Position numbers and translations under genes: made by a program. From assembly GCA_964385635.1 (NCBI GenBank), contig CAYLPU010000038.1, forward strand, positions 1 to 43,796: a stretch of DNA of 43,796 nt. Reading direction: 5' to 3'. Every line of letters begins with the position of its first letter. Positions within the stretch are counted from its first letter, which is position 1. The stretch is from CAYLPU01 sp964385635 (GTDB lineage Bacteria > Chloroflexota > Anaerolineae > B4-G1). Shown here one piece after another: positions 22,858 through 31,456 of this stretch. Below the pieces are notes generated by a model. The model saw only the letters and a list, made by a program, of their open reading frames with translations, did not search any database and had not been told where the DNA came from.

Positions 22858-24681
22858 ATGACTAAACAACAATCACGACCCGCCACCACCGGTATGCCCG
22901 GCCCTGGCGGAAGAGGCAGAGGCGCGAAAATCGAAAAGGCCTACGACGTGCACGGCACTCTACGTCGGATGCTCGCCACCATGCAGCCCTACAGATGGGC
23001 GCTGGTGACCGTGTTCATCCTGGTAGTGGTGAATACGATCCTGGATCTGCTAACGCCTTTCCTGATGGGGGTCGCGATTGACGAGTTCATCACTGCCGGC
23101 GGTTTAACGGGTCTACAGCGCATCGTCTTGCTGATGTTGGGCGCGTATGCAGGCGCATGGCTGGCGAAGGTCGGCCAGGGTGTGATTATGGCCAGGGTCT
23201 CTCAGGAATCAATGCGCAGCCTGCGCCGCGATCTCTTCGAGCATTTGCAGACGCTCTCGCTCAGTTTCTTCGACCGGCATCCCCACGGCGAATTAATGAG
23301 CCGCCTGACCAACGATATGGACGCTATCAGTCGCGTGCTTGCTCAAAACGTGACGGAGTTGTTCACCGGGCTGCTCACGTTGGTCGGCATCCTGGTGATG
23401 ATGTTTGCGCTCAATTTCTGGCTGGCCTTAGGCTCAATGATTGTCTTCCCGTTGATGATAGGGCTGGTGGGCTTCGTGGGGAAACGCACCCGTAGAGGCT
23501 TCCGCGAATACCAGATGCGGATCGGCCAGTTGAACGGAAAGTTGGAGGAGATGTTCAGCGGGCAGCGGGTCATTATGGCGTTTGGACAGGAGGCTAGCAC
23601 ACTGGCAGATTTTGATGCGGCTAACGAGATGGTGCGTCAGGTCGGCATCCACGCGCAGACCTACGCGATGTTAGTCCCGCCGCTGATGGGGATCCTGAGC
23701 AATGCCAACATCGCCGTACTTGCCGGGCTGGGTGGCTGGATGACGCTCCAGGGCTGGGCCACGGTCGGCACCATCGCCGCCTTTTACAACTATTCGCGCA
23801 AGTTCGCCGCGCCGCTGCGCCAGTTGGGCAACCTCTACAACCAGGTGCAGGCCGCGTTAGCCGGGGCCGAGCGGGTCTTTGAGACCATTGACGAACAGCC
23901 GGAACTCACCGACGCGCCCCACGCAGTCGCGCTCGACGACGTCGCCGGCGAGGTGGTCTTCGACCACGTGGACTTCAGCTACGTGCCCGGCGTGCCCGTC
24001 ATCAAGGACATGAGTATGCAAGTACAGCCCGGACAGACCATCGCGCTGGTCGGGCCGACGGGTGCAGGCAAGACGACCATCGTCAACCTGCTCACGCGCT
24101 TCTACGATATTGACAGGGGAGCCGTCCTCATTGATGGTCAGGACATCCGCGAGGTACAGAAGGAAAGCCTGCGCCACCAACTGGGGATCGTGCTGCAAGA
24201 CACATTTCTCTTCTCGGAGACAGTGATGGAGAACATCCGCTACGGTCGCTTAGACGCCACCGACGAGGAGTGCATCGCGGCGGCCAAACTGGCGAACGCC
24301 GATCAGTTTGTCCGCCGACTTCCGAAAGGATATGACACTGAACTCTCGGAGCGTGCAAGCAACTTGAGCCAGGGACAGCGGCAGTTATTGGCCATCGCCC
24401 GCGCCATCCTGGCCAATCCGGGTATTTTGATTCTCGACGAGGCCACCAGCAGCGTGGACACTCGCACCGAGGTTCGCATCCAGGAAGCCCTGCTCCGATT
24501 GATGGAAAGCCGCACCAGTTTCGTCATCGCCCATCGGCTCAGCACCATCCGCGACGCCGACAATCTGCTCGTCATCAACGACGGTCGCATCATCGAGCAA
24601 GGCACCCACGACGAACTACTGGCACAAGGCGGGTTCTATCACAATTTGTACATGAGCCAGTTCAAGGGAAAGGCTGCATGA
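22858..24681 (+). CDS. ABC exporter half-transporter with canonical ATP site (TM288/BmrD-like)
   Basis: A 607-residue half-transporter: a Gly-rich cytoplasmic leader (GMPGPGGRGRGAKIEKAYD), six membrane helices (about residues 35-340) and an ATPase with Walker A GPTGAGKTT, signature variant LSQGQRQLLAIARAIL, Walker B ILILDEATSSVD with catalytic Glu, and switch His in IAHRLST. It pairs with the preceding gene; in such heterodimers this subunit's Walker sites and the partner's LSGGQ form the active ATP site. The ATG at 22858 has AAGGAAGGA; the frame is open to 22780 across repeat-like DNA. The 88 bases between the genes hold CACGGTTCACGGTTCACGG-type short repeats. Confidence 0.95.
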   Translation: MTKQQSRPATTGMPGPGGRGRGAKIEKAYDVHGTLRRMLATMQPYRWALVTVFILVVVNTILDLLTPFLMGVAIDEFITAGGLTGLQRIVLLMLGAYAGAWLAKVGQGVIMARVSQESMRSLRRDLFEHLQTLSLSFFDRHPHGELMSRLTNDMDAISRVLAQNVTELFTGLLTLVGILVMMFALNFWLALGSMIVFPLMIGLVGFVGKRTRRGFREYQMRIGQLNGKLEEMFSGQRVIMAFGQEASTLADFDAANEMVRQVGIHAQTYAMLVPPLMGILSNANIAVLAGLGGWMTLQGWATVGTIAAFYNYSRKFAAPLRQLGNLYNQVQAALAGAERVFETIDEQPELTDAPHAVALDDVAGEVVFDHVDFSYVPGVPVIKDMSMQVQPGQTIALVGPTGAGKTTIVNLLTRFYDIDRGAVLIDGQDIREVQKESLRHQLGIVLQDTFLFSETVMENIRYGRLDATDEECIAAAKLANADQFVRRLPKGYDTELSERASNLSQGQRQLLAIARAILANPGILILDEATSSVDTRTEVRIQEALLRLMESRTSFVIAHRLSTIRDADNLLVINDGRIIEQGTHDELLAQGGFYHNLYMSQFKGKAA

Positions 24682-24792
24682 GAAATGACCAATGACGAAT
24701 GACCAACGGCCAATGGCCAATGACCAAATCATCATTCATTTGTCATATTGTCATATTATGTCATTGGTCATCGTCCATTGTCCATTCCCCAG
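24682..24792. repeat. Intergenic simple-repeat block (TGACCAATGAC type)
   Basis: Multiple ATGACCAATGAC/CCAATGGCCAATGACC units are followed by their complement (GTCATTGGTCATCGTCC), giving a loose inverted repeat. Nearly the same words (CATTTGATATTGGCC, GTGTCATTGGTCGT on the minus strand) make up the first codons of the glycosidase-like gene at 33238. It has no coding potential here. Confidence 0.6.
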
Positions 24793-24821
24793 TTGCCTTA
24801 CCGGGCCTTTTGTGCTAAACT
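24793..24821 (+). promoter_or_regulatory. Promoter of the GTPase gene
   Basis: TTGCCT 24793-24798 and TAAACT 24816-24821 with a 17-base spacer; the expected transcription start gives a leader of about 27 bases before the ATG at 24855. Confidence 0.65.
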
Positions 24822-24854
24822 CAGTACCAAGCCATAGTAGAGGCAATACCCACG

Positions 24855-25898
24855 ATGCCATCACTTCCAACCCGGTTGGCCGACATTCGAAATCTGTTCC
24901 AGGCATTAGATTGGGACAGGCTTTCGTTTCAGGTGGAGGAAGAAGCACACGCTCGCCTCGCCATCGTCGGGCCGGTCAACTCCGGCAAATCTACTCTCTT
25001 CAACCTGATCAAGGGACGCAGGGTATCGGCTGTCAAGGCGGTGCCTGGCACCACCAAAGGGCTTGTGACGGAAGAGATTGGCCCCTTCACACTCGTGGAC
25101 ACGCCAGGCTTCGGGGAGGTGGGCGGGGTAGACCGAGCCGCAGTCGCTCAAGCCGCCGCCAAGGAAGCCGACCTGGTCGTGCTGGTGCTGGACGGATCTG
25201 CCGGACTGCATCAATCGGACTATGATCTCTACGAGGCGTTGCGGATGGCCCAGAGGCCGCTGGTCGTCGCGCTGAACAAGATTGACCTGATCAAGCGCGA
25301 CCTTCCGGCCGTACTGGACGACGTCGAGCGAAAGCTAGGTGCGACGGTGATCCCGATTTCGGCTAAGACTGGTGCAGGCGTAGGGGAACGGCTCTTGCCA
25401 GCGATCGTAGAGGCACATCCCTGGATGGCAATCGCGTTGGGACGAGCACTGCCCGCTTACCGCCGTCAACTCAGCCACCGGCTCATCCGCAGCGCGGCCA
25501 CGCTCAACGCGATCATCGCCGCCGAACCGATACCCGGGCTCGCCATCCCACTGCTGCTGGCATCACAGGTGCGCCTGGTATTGCGCATTGCGGCCGTATA
25601 CGGCGAGGCGTTGAGCGTACGCCACGCGCGCGAGCTACTGACAACTATGGCTGGCGGCGTTGGCCTACGCTACCTGGCCGGCGAGTTGGCCAAGATCATT
25701 CCAGGGCCTGGATGGTTGGTCGCGGCTGTCGTGAACGGACTGGGTACCTGGGCGATAGGCCGAGTAGCCGTGGTCCACTTCGAGGGCGGCAAGCGGTTGA
25801 CGCCCCAACAGTTGCGCCAGCGGTACAGGCAATTGCTGCGACATCCCAAGAGCATACTCAAGAGAGAAAGAGCCGGCGCTAGCAGTGACGCAGGGTGA
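24855..25898 (+). CDS. Era/Der-like GTPase with membrane-associated DUF697-type C-terminus
   Basis: A 347-residue TRAFAC-class GTPase. G1 is GPVNSGKST (39-47), G3 DTPG (82-85), G4 NKID (141-144) and G5 SAK (169-171). The C-terminal 130 residues contain hydrophobic helices (AEPIPGLAIPLLLASQVRLVLRIA split; GPGWLVAAVVNGLGTWAIG) as in DUF697 proteins, suggesting membrane attachment. Relatives are thought to act in envelope or stress functions but are poorly defined. Only a weak AGAGG site precedes the ATG. The gene is 66 bases upstream of the GAF histidine kinase and may share its transcript. Confidence 0.9.
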   Translation: MPSLPTRLADIRNLFQALDWDRLSFQVEEEAHARLAIVGPVNSGKSTLFNLIKGRRVSAVKAVPGTTKGLVTEEIGPFTLVDTPGFGEVGGVDRAAVAQAAAKEADLVVLVLDGSAGLHQSDYDLYEALRMAQRPLVVALNKIDLIKRDLPAVLDDVERKLGATVIPISAKTGAGVGERLLPAIVEAHPWMAIALGRALPAYRRQLSHRLIRSAATLNAIIAAEPIPGLAIPLLLASQVRLVLRIAAVYGEALSVRHARELLTTMAGGVGLRYLAGELAKIIPGPGWLVAAVVNGLGTWAIGRVAVVHFEGGKRLTPQQLRQRYRQLLRHPKSILKRERAGASSDAG

Positions 25899-25964
25899 AA
25901 GGAATATGAGGGCAACAGCGCGTTCTGCTTCGTCCCACCTATTCACCAGGGGAAGAGAAGTATC

Positions 25965-28900
25965 ATGAATGGGTCACTTAAACGAGATGAACTACTTATG
26001 TTGTCAGGCGGAATACTGGCCGGGGCGGCTGTCGCGGTTCTTGCCCTCTTCGAAAGGTCTCTGAGCTGGGAAACGTGTGGGGGGGTATTGCTGTTCGCTG
26101 TGCTGATCGCGGCGACGATGGCTCTCGGGCTGCCCGCCTCGTCCGGCGTCGTCACGATTGCCCATACGGTGATCGTGTCCGGCTTCCTGGCGCTGGGTCT
26201 CGTGCCGGGGTTGATCGCCTCCGCAGTAGGTGCCCTCCTCGCCAACATCGTCAGAACAGTTTGGGCGCGGCCGTTGGGGCACCAGCCGCGAACACTCCGC
26301 CGCACTCTGTTCACCATGGCTGGCAACGTCGGCATGCAGACTTGTAGCCTGTTGGCAGGTGTGGGCGGCTTCCGCCTGCTCGGTGGCTCCGCTCCACTTC
26401 TTGATCTGAGCGTGTCAGATTCCCTGCCGCTGCTGGCGCTGTTCGTGCTTTACTTCGTCACCAACTCGCTATGCTTGGCCGCCTTATTGTGGGCACAGCG
26501 GCAGCTTTTGCTCTCCCGGGGGCGGGCCGAGTGGCGGAATGTGATCACCCTGGAACTCGCGCCCCTGCCTCTGTCCATCCTCGTTGCCAGCATCTACAAC
26601 GGCCTGGGAATCGGGGTCTTCTTGCTCTCCTCGGTTGCGCTTCTGGGCGGTGCACTCGTTATCTGGCAGTCCGGGCAGGCGCGGACGCGGGTACAGCAAC
26701 GGGTTCAGGAACTCTTCACACTGAATGCGGTCAGCCAGGCACTCACCAATCTCGATCTGCTGGAGTTGCTCGGCGTCATTCACACCCAGGTCGCCCATCT
26801 GATGCCGTGCGATAACTTCTATATCGCGCTCTACGATCCGGAGCGAGAGTTCATTGATTTTGCATTCACCGTCGAGAACGGCGAGCGCGTTTTCCGCCCC
26901 GGCCGGCCATTCGGCAATGGGCTGGCCGAGTATGTCATCCGCCACCGTACTCCGCTCCTCATCCAATCGAACGTGGCCGAAGAGGCAGACCGACTGGGGA
27001 TAGAGCCGACTGACGAAGATGCCCAATCATGGCTCGGCGTGCCGATGATCGCGGGAAACCGGGTGTTGGGCGTGATTAGCATACAAAGTTACGAGAAGGC
27101 CCACGCGTACGACGAGCGCCACGTGGAGATACTCTCGACCATAGCAGCGCAGGCTGCGATGGCCATGAGCAACGCCCAACTCTACGGCCAAGCCCGCCAA
27201 CGGGCCGCGGAACTGGCGATGCTGAACACCATCTCCACAGCCGTCAGTTCGACTCTCGACCTGGACCGCGTGCTGGAACTGATCGTCTCCTCTGTAATGT
27301 CGTTGGTGGGCAGCCAGAAGTCTGCCATCTTCCTGCTGGATAAGACGCAGGGAGCGCTGAGACTGGTGGCCTCCAAAGGACTGAGCGAGGAATATGCGCG
27401 AGCATCCAATGGGATGGCATTGGAAGGAGACCAGGCTACGGGTGCGGAAGAGAAGAAGCCGATCCTCGTCGCCGATATCCACTCCGACTCACGCTTTGCC
27501 CATCTTCACGAATTGGCGGTACAGGAAGGATTCCGGGCCTTCGCCGACGTGCCGCTGATCGCACAAGACGAGATAATCGGCACGCTGACGATTTACTTTC
27601 CCAGGGTACATCACTTCGGCCTCGCCGAGGTGGACCTGTTGACCACCTTCGCCAACCAGGCCGCAGCCGCCGTAGCGAACGCCCGCCTGTACGTGAGAAC
27701 CCAGCGCGCCCTGGTGCGTCGCGTGGAGGAATTTTCGGCGCTTGAAGTGATCAGCCGCGAACTGGTCAGCACGCTGGACCTGGACCGGGTCATCGACCTG
27801 GTGTTGGATTGCGCTATGCAGGCAACAGGCGCTACGCCGGGATCCGTTGTGATGATCACACCGGACAAGGGAAAGGGGCACGTTGTTTCGTGCCGAGGCT
27901 GCGCGCTGACAGCGGATGAATGGCTTACAGATATAAACACAGGGCTCATCGGGCGGGCTGTATCCACGCAGCAGCCCGTGCTGGTAGAGGATGTGAGCCA
28001 AGCCCCGGGCTACGTGCCACACTTGAGTCTGGGGAGCAAGAATGGGCAAAGTATACGCTCAAAGCTGGTCGTCCCCGTTTTACACGAAGGAGGCGTGTTG
28101 GGGGTGATCAACCTGGAAAGCACACACCCGGCGGCTTTCGACGAACAGCACGCCGCCTTTGTCAGACAACTGGCTGTCCAGGCGGCGATCGCGATTCAGA
28201 ATGCGCGGCTTTTCCAGCAGGCGGCCGAGGGGCGCGACCGACTGCAGGCGGTCCTGAACTCCACGCGCGAGGGTATCCTGATGTTGGACGCCACCGGGCA
28301 CGTGGTGCTGGCGAATCCGATGATCGAAGATTTGTGGGACACGAACCGGGCAGAATTAGAAGGACGCAACCTGCGAGATCTACTGCGCGGCTCTGGCAGA
28401 CGGCTGGCGGCGCGACTGGGTTACACACGGGCAGAACTCCTGCGCCTCCTGGCCCAACTGCCAACCAGCCCGACCGAATTGGTGAAAGATACTTACGTGC
28501 TCAATGCTCCGCGCCAGCGCGTCATCGAGCGGATGGGGGCGCCGGTGCTGGACGAGAGCGGGCGCGTATGGGGCTGGATGCTCGTGTTGCGCGATGTTAC
28601 CGAGGAGAGAGAATTGGAGCAGGTGCAAGAGGACGTGACGCGTATGATCGTACACGACCTCCGCAGCCCGCTGGCCGCGATCCTGGGCAGCCTGGAACTG
28701 ATACAGGACGTGGTACAGGAGGAACCCCAGGACAGCCTGCTGGTTCAGGCACTGGACATAGCGGCCCATAGCACACAGCGCATGCGTAACATGGTAGATT
28801 CGTTGCTCGATATAAGCCGCCTGGAGGCAGGTGAGACCAAAATTTACCGGCGGCCCCACGCGCTGGCCCCGCTGGTACGTTCGGCTACATCTCTGGTGTC

Positions 28901-29312
28901 GCCGTTGGCAGAGGAATCAGGCTTGCGGCTTAAGATCGAAGTCCCTGACGATCTCCCTCGTGTGGATGTGGACAAGGAACTGGTCGAGCGGGCAATCATC
29001 AACTTGCTCGACAACGCGGTTAAATTCACGCCGCTGGGCGGGCGGATCACCGTCAGCGTGCAACTGGAGAACGGAGACTTCGTGCGCTGCTCGGTACACG
29101 ACACCGGGCCGGGCATCCCATACGAGTATCTGGATCGCATATTTGAGCGCTTCGTACAGATACCGGACCGGGATAGCCGGCGGCGAGGCATTGGGCTGGG
29201 ACTGGCATTTTGTAAGCTGGCGGTGGAAGCACACGGAGGGCGTATCTGGGTCGAAAGCGAAGGAGACCGCGGTAGCCACTTCCACTTCACGTTGCCAATA
29301 GCGCCGCAATAG
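25965..29312 (+). CDS. Multi-GAF, PAS sensor histidine kinase
   Basis: A 1115-residue kinase. Residues 1-235 hold about seven or eight hydrophobic segments in a MASE-like arrangement. GAF domains follow at about 245-400 (HLMPCDNFYIALYDPE), 408-570 (LVGSQKSAIFLLDK) and 585-755 (ATGATPGSVVMITPDKG), then a PAS domain (758-880; LNSTREGILMLDATGHVVLANP), HisKA with His897 (MIVHDLRSPLAAILGS) and HATPase_c (INLLDNAVKFTPLGG, HDTGPGIPYEYLDRIFERF, GIGLGLAFCKLAVEAHGG). It should sense intracellular ligands or redox state and membrane status. No adjacent response regulator exists, so it is an orphan kinase. A GGGGAAGAGA site lies upstream. Confidence 0.95.
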   Translation: MNGSLKRDELLMLSGGILAGAAVAVLALFERSLSWETCGGVLLFAVLIAATMALGLPASSGVVTIAHTVIVSGFLALGLVPGLIASAVGALLANIVRTVWARPLGHQPRTLRRTLFTMAGNVGMQTCSLLAGVGGFRLLGGSAPLLDLSVSDSLPLLALFVLYFVTNSLCLAALLWAQRQLLLSRGRAEWRNVITLELAPLPLSILVASIYNGLGIGVFLLSSVALLGGALVIWQSGQARTRVQQRVQELFTLNAVSQALTNLDLLELLGVIHTQVAHLMPCDNFYIALYDPEREFIDFAFTVENGERVFRPGRPFGNGLAEYVIRHRTPLLIQSNVAEEADRLGIEPTDEDAQSWLGVPMIAGNRVLGVISIQSYEKAHAYDERHVEILSTIAAQAAMAMSNAQLYGQARQRAAELAMLNTISTAVSSTLDLDRVLELIVSSVMSLVGSQKSAIFLLDKTQGALRLVASKGLSEEYARASNGMALEGDQATGAEEKKPILVADIHSDSRFAHLHELAVQEGFRAFADVPLIAQDEIIGTLTIYFPRVHHFGLAEVDLLTTFANQAAAAVANARLYVRTQRALVRRVEEFSALEVISRELVSTLDLDRVIDLVLDCAMQATGATPGSVVMITPDKGKGHVVSCRGCALTADEWLTDINTGLIGRAVSTQQPVLVEDVSQAPGYVPHLSLGSKNGQSIRSKLVVPVLHEGGVLGVINLESTHPAAFDEQHAAFVRQLAVQAAIAIQNARLFQQAAEGRDRLQAVLNSTREGILMLDATGHVVLANPMIEDLWDTNRAELEGRNLRDLLRGSGRRLAARLGYTRAELLRLLAQLPTSPTELVKDTYVLNAPRQRVIERMGAPVLDESGRVWGWMLVLRDVTEERELEQVQEDVTRMIVHDLRSPLAAILGSLELIQDVVQEEPQDSLLVQALDIAAHSTQRMRNMVDSLLDISRLEAGETKIYRRPHALAPLVRSATSLVSPLAEESGLRLKIEVPDDLPRVDVDKELVERAIINLLDNAVKFTPLGGRITVSVQLENGDFVRCSVHDTGPGIPYEYLDRIFERFVQIPDRDSRRRGIGLGLAFCKLAVEAHGGRIWVESEGDRGSHFHFTLPIAPQ

Positions 29313-29345
29313 ACAAGGACATCTTACATAAGCCCCGAGAACAAT

Positions 29346-30380
29346 ATGCACACCATCCAATTTCTACTCATCGGCCTGGGAAACATGGGCCGTCGTTTCT
29401 GTGAGACCCTGCTGAAGAAGGACACCCTACTGCGCCGTCGCTACGGGCTGGAACTGTGCCTGGTGGGGGCCGCCGACAGCCGGGGAGCGGCTTACGACCC
29501 GGTGATCGGATTGGATCCAGAGATGGTGGTGCACCTCAAGCAAGCAGGGGGAACCATCGCCGACTACCCCGGCGCAGGACGGCCGGGCTGGCAGGCTCCA
29601 GAACTGGTCGCCACTGCCAAGGCCGACCTGCTGCTGGAGGCCTCCCCGGTCAACCTGAAGCAGGGAGCTGAGCCTGGGCTGACCTGCATCCGCACTGCTC
29701 TGCAGCGGGGAATGCATATCGTGACGCCCAATAAGGGTCCGCTGGTCGTAGCCTACCAGGAACTGCACGACATGGCAGCAGCGCAGGGCGTGCAGTTGCG
29801 CTTTGACGGGACGGTGGCCGGCGGCCTCCCCGCGCTCTACTTGGGCCAGCGTGATCTGCGCGGGGCAGAAATTCATCGGCTGGAGGCAGTACCTAACCTG
29901 GTCACCAGCTATATTATGGACCTGCTGGCCGATGGCCTGCCCCGGGAGGAGGTCCTGGCCCGCGCCCGCCAAGAGGGTGCACTGGAAGCGGATGGTTCGT
30001 GGGACCTGGAAGGGTGGGACGCTGCGGCCAAGCTGGTCATTCTGGCCAACGCAGTCCTGGAGTACCCAGCGCGGCTGGAGGAAGTGACACTGACTGGTAT
30101 CACTGCCCTCAGCAGTGACGTGCTGCGGGCCGCGCGGGAGCGAGGCAATCGTTACCGGTTGCTGGCACGGGCAGAGCGCCGCTCTGACGGGACCTACCAT
30201 CTCTCTGTGGCCCCTGTGCCCCTGCCGCCAGACCATCCCCTGGGCCACCTGGGCCGCAAGCAGATGGGTGTCGTATTCAGTACTGACATCTACGGGACGA
30301 TCACCGCTATCATAGACGAGCCCGACCCAGTCCCCTCCGCGGCGACGATGCTGCGGGATATACTGGACATCTATTCGTAA
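29346..30380 (+). CDS. Homoserine dehydrogenase family protein
   Basis: A 344-residue NAD(P)-dependent oxidoreductase. The Rossmann loop is GLGNMG (residues 10-15); TPNKGPL (Lys130) matches the conserved TxNK of homoserine dehydrogenase, and LEGWDAAAKLVILAN (221-235) carries the conserved Asp/Lys pair. There is no ACT domain, so it would not be feedback-controlled by that route. The usual NGTTNYIL motif is altered to PNLVTSYIMD (183-192), which raises some doubt about the substrate; a related dehydrogenase is possible. In the threonine/methionine pathway it would reduce aspartate semialdehyde. No other amino-acid gene is adjacent. Confidence 0.85.
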   Translation: MHTIQFLLIGLGNMGRRFCETLLKKDTLLRRRYGLELCLVGAADSRGAAYDPVIGLDPEMVVHLKQAGGTIADYPGAGRPGWQAPELVATAKADLLLEASPVNLKQGAEPGLTCIRTALQRGMHIVTPNKGPLVVAYQELHDMAAAQGVQLRFDGTVAGGLPALYLGQRDLRGAEIHRLEAVPNLVTSYIMDLLADGLPREEVLARARQEGALEADGSWDLEGWDAAAKLVILANAVLEYPARLEEVTLTGITALSSDVLRAARERGNRYRLLARAERRSDGTYHLSVAPVPLPPDHPLGHLGRKQMGVVFSTDIYGTITAIIDEPDPVPSAATMLRDILDIYS

Positions 30381-30394
30381 TGCGTGAATCGTAA

Positions 30395-30488
30395 TTTCAT
30401 TTCGGTTGACAGAGGAGGGAGCATCCCCAGATGCGACCGGGGCACCATCTGGGGATGCCTGCTCCTCAACTGATTTGAAACACGCCCA
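30395..30488. mobile_element. MITE-like element, 94 bp, with 8-bp target duplication
   Basis: The right end reads TTTGAAACACGCCC, complement of GGGCGTGTTTCAAA, the same terminus as the 152-bp element at 8604. The left end is shortened by about seven bases (TTTCATTTCGGTTG). The interior is an inverted repeat: AGCATCCCCAGATG (about 30420-30433) and CATCTGGGGATGC (about 30447-30459). It is flanked by AATCGTAA on both sides (30387-30394 and 30489-30496). It lies in the gap between the homoserine dehydrogenase and PAP2 genes. Confidence 0.82.
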
Positions 30489-30513
30489 AATCGTAACGCG
30501 TAAAGGAGCAACA

Positions 30514-31413
30514 ATGGAAACGATATGGCAGTGGGGACTTGACCTCATCCGCACCATCCAACTGGTGCACGGACCCGCGCTGGACACCATTTTTAAGGCC
30601 ATCACCTTCTTGGGCGAGGAGATGTCTTTTCTCATCTTCCTCCCACTGATCTTCTGGTGTGTGGATTTTGCAGTAGGGGCACGCCTGGCCTTTGCCTTTC
30701 TCCTCTCAACCTACCTCAACACCGGGATCAAGGACCTGTTTGCGCACCCGCGCCCGTTCGAACTCGACCCAGCGGTGCAACTGCACGACGCTGAGGGATA
30801 CGGGCTGCCCAGCGGTCACTCCCAGTCGGCGGTCGTTGTGTGGGGCACCATCGCGGCCGGGTTCCGCAAAACCTGGCTGTGGGTCGCCGCCATCCTGCTG
30901 ATGGTGCTGATCGGCTTCTCCCGCGTCTACCTGGGGGTACACTTCCCCACCGACGTGCTGGGCGGTTGGGCGGTCGGCGCTGTCTCCTTGGCGGCCTACC
31001 TGGCGCTGGAGCCACGCGTCGAAACCTGGCTGAGACAGACCAGCCTGACCGTGCAACTGGCGCTGGCCGTGGCCGTGCCATTGGGCCTGCTGCTGCTCCA
31101 CCCTGCCAACGATACAGCCAGTTCGATGGCGGTGCTGATGGGAATGGGCGCAGGGATGACGCTGACCAAGCGGGTGTCCCCCTTCAGCGCGGCCGGCCCG
31201 CTCTGGCAACGCGTTGTGCGCTTTCTGGTCGGCGCTATCGGACTGCTCACCCTCTACTTCGGTCTCAAACTCGTCTTTCCCGGCGAGGGCGAGTCGCTCT
31301 ACTTCGCCATGCGCGTCGTGCGCTACGCGCTGGTAGGGCTATGGGTCGGGCTGGGCGCGCCGTGGCTGTTCCGGCGGCTGCGACTGGCGTCGAGCGGGGA
31401 GCCGTCAGCGTAG
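30514..31413 (+). CDS. PAP2-family membrane phosphatase
   Basis: A 299-residue membrane protein with the three acid-phosphatase motifs: KDLFAHPRP (KX6RP-like), GLPSGHSQS (PSGH) and SRVYLGVHFPTD (SRX5HX3D), embedded among about eight helices. It probably dephosphorylates a lipid such as undecaprenyl pyrophosphate or phosphatidate; which one cannot be told. The C-terminal half adds extra helices beyond the core domain. The ATG at 30514 has AAAGGAG six bases upstream; the frame extends to 30406 through the mobile element, which is not part of the gene. It converges on the glycosidase-like gene. Confidence 0.93.
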   Translation: METIWQWGLDLIRTIQLVHGPALDTIFKAITFLGEEMSFLIFLPLIFWCVDFAVGARLAFAFLLSTYLNTGIKDLFAHPRPFELDPAVQLHDAEGYGLPSGHSQSAVVVWGTIAAGFRKTWLWVAAILLMVLIGFSRVYLGVHFPTDVLGGWAVGAVSLAAYLALEPRVETWLRQTSLTVQLALAVAVPLGLLLLHPANDTASSMAVLMGMGAGMTLTKRVSPFSAAGPLWQRVVRFLVGAIGLLTLYFGLKLVFPGEGESLYFAMRVVRYALVGLWVGLGAPWLFRRLRLASSGEPSA

Positions 31414-31424
31414 GGACAGATATC

Positions 31425-31440
31425 GAATCTTTAGAGATTC
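31425..31440. terminator. Hairpin between convergent genes
   Basis: GAATCT, TTAG loop, AGATTC, in the 43-base gap between the PAP2 stop and the minus-strand glycosidase stop. It may terminate one or both transcripts, but no T run follows. Confidence 0.4.
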
Positions 31441-31456
31441 TGCTATGTCGCTCATA

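Noticed and set aside
30406..30513. N-terminal extension of the PAP2 protein
   Set aside because: This in-frame stretch runs through a mobile element; AAAGGAG marks the ATG at 30514.
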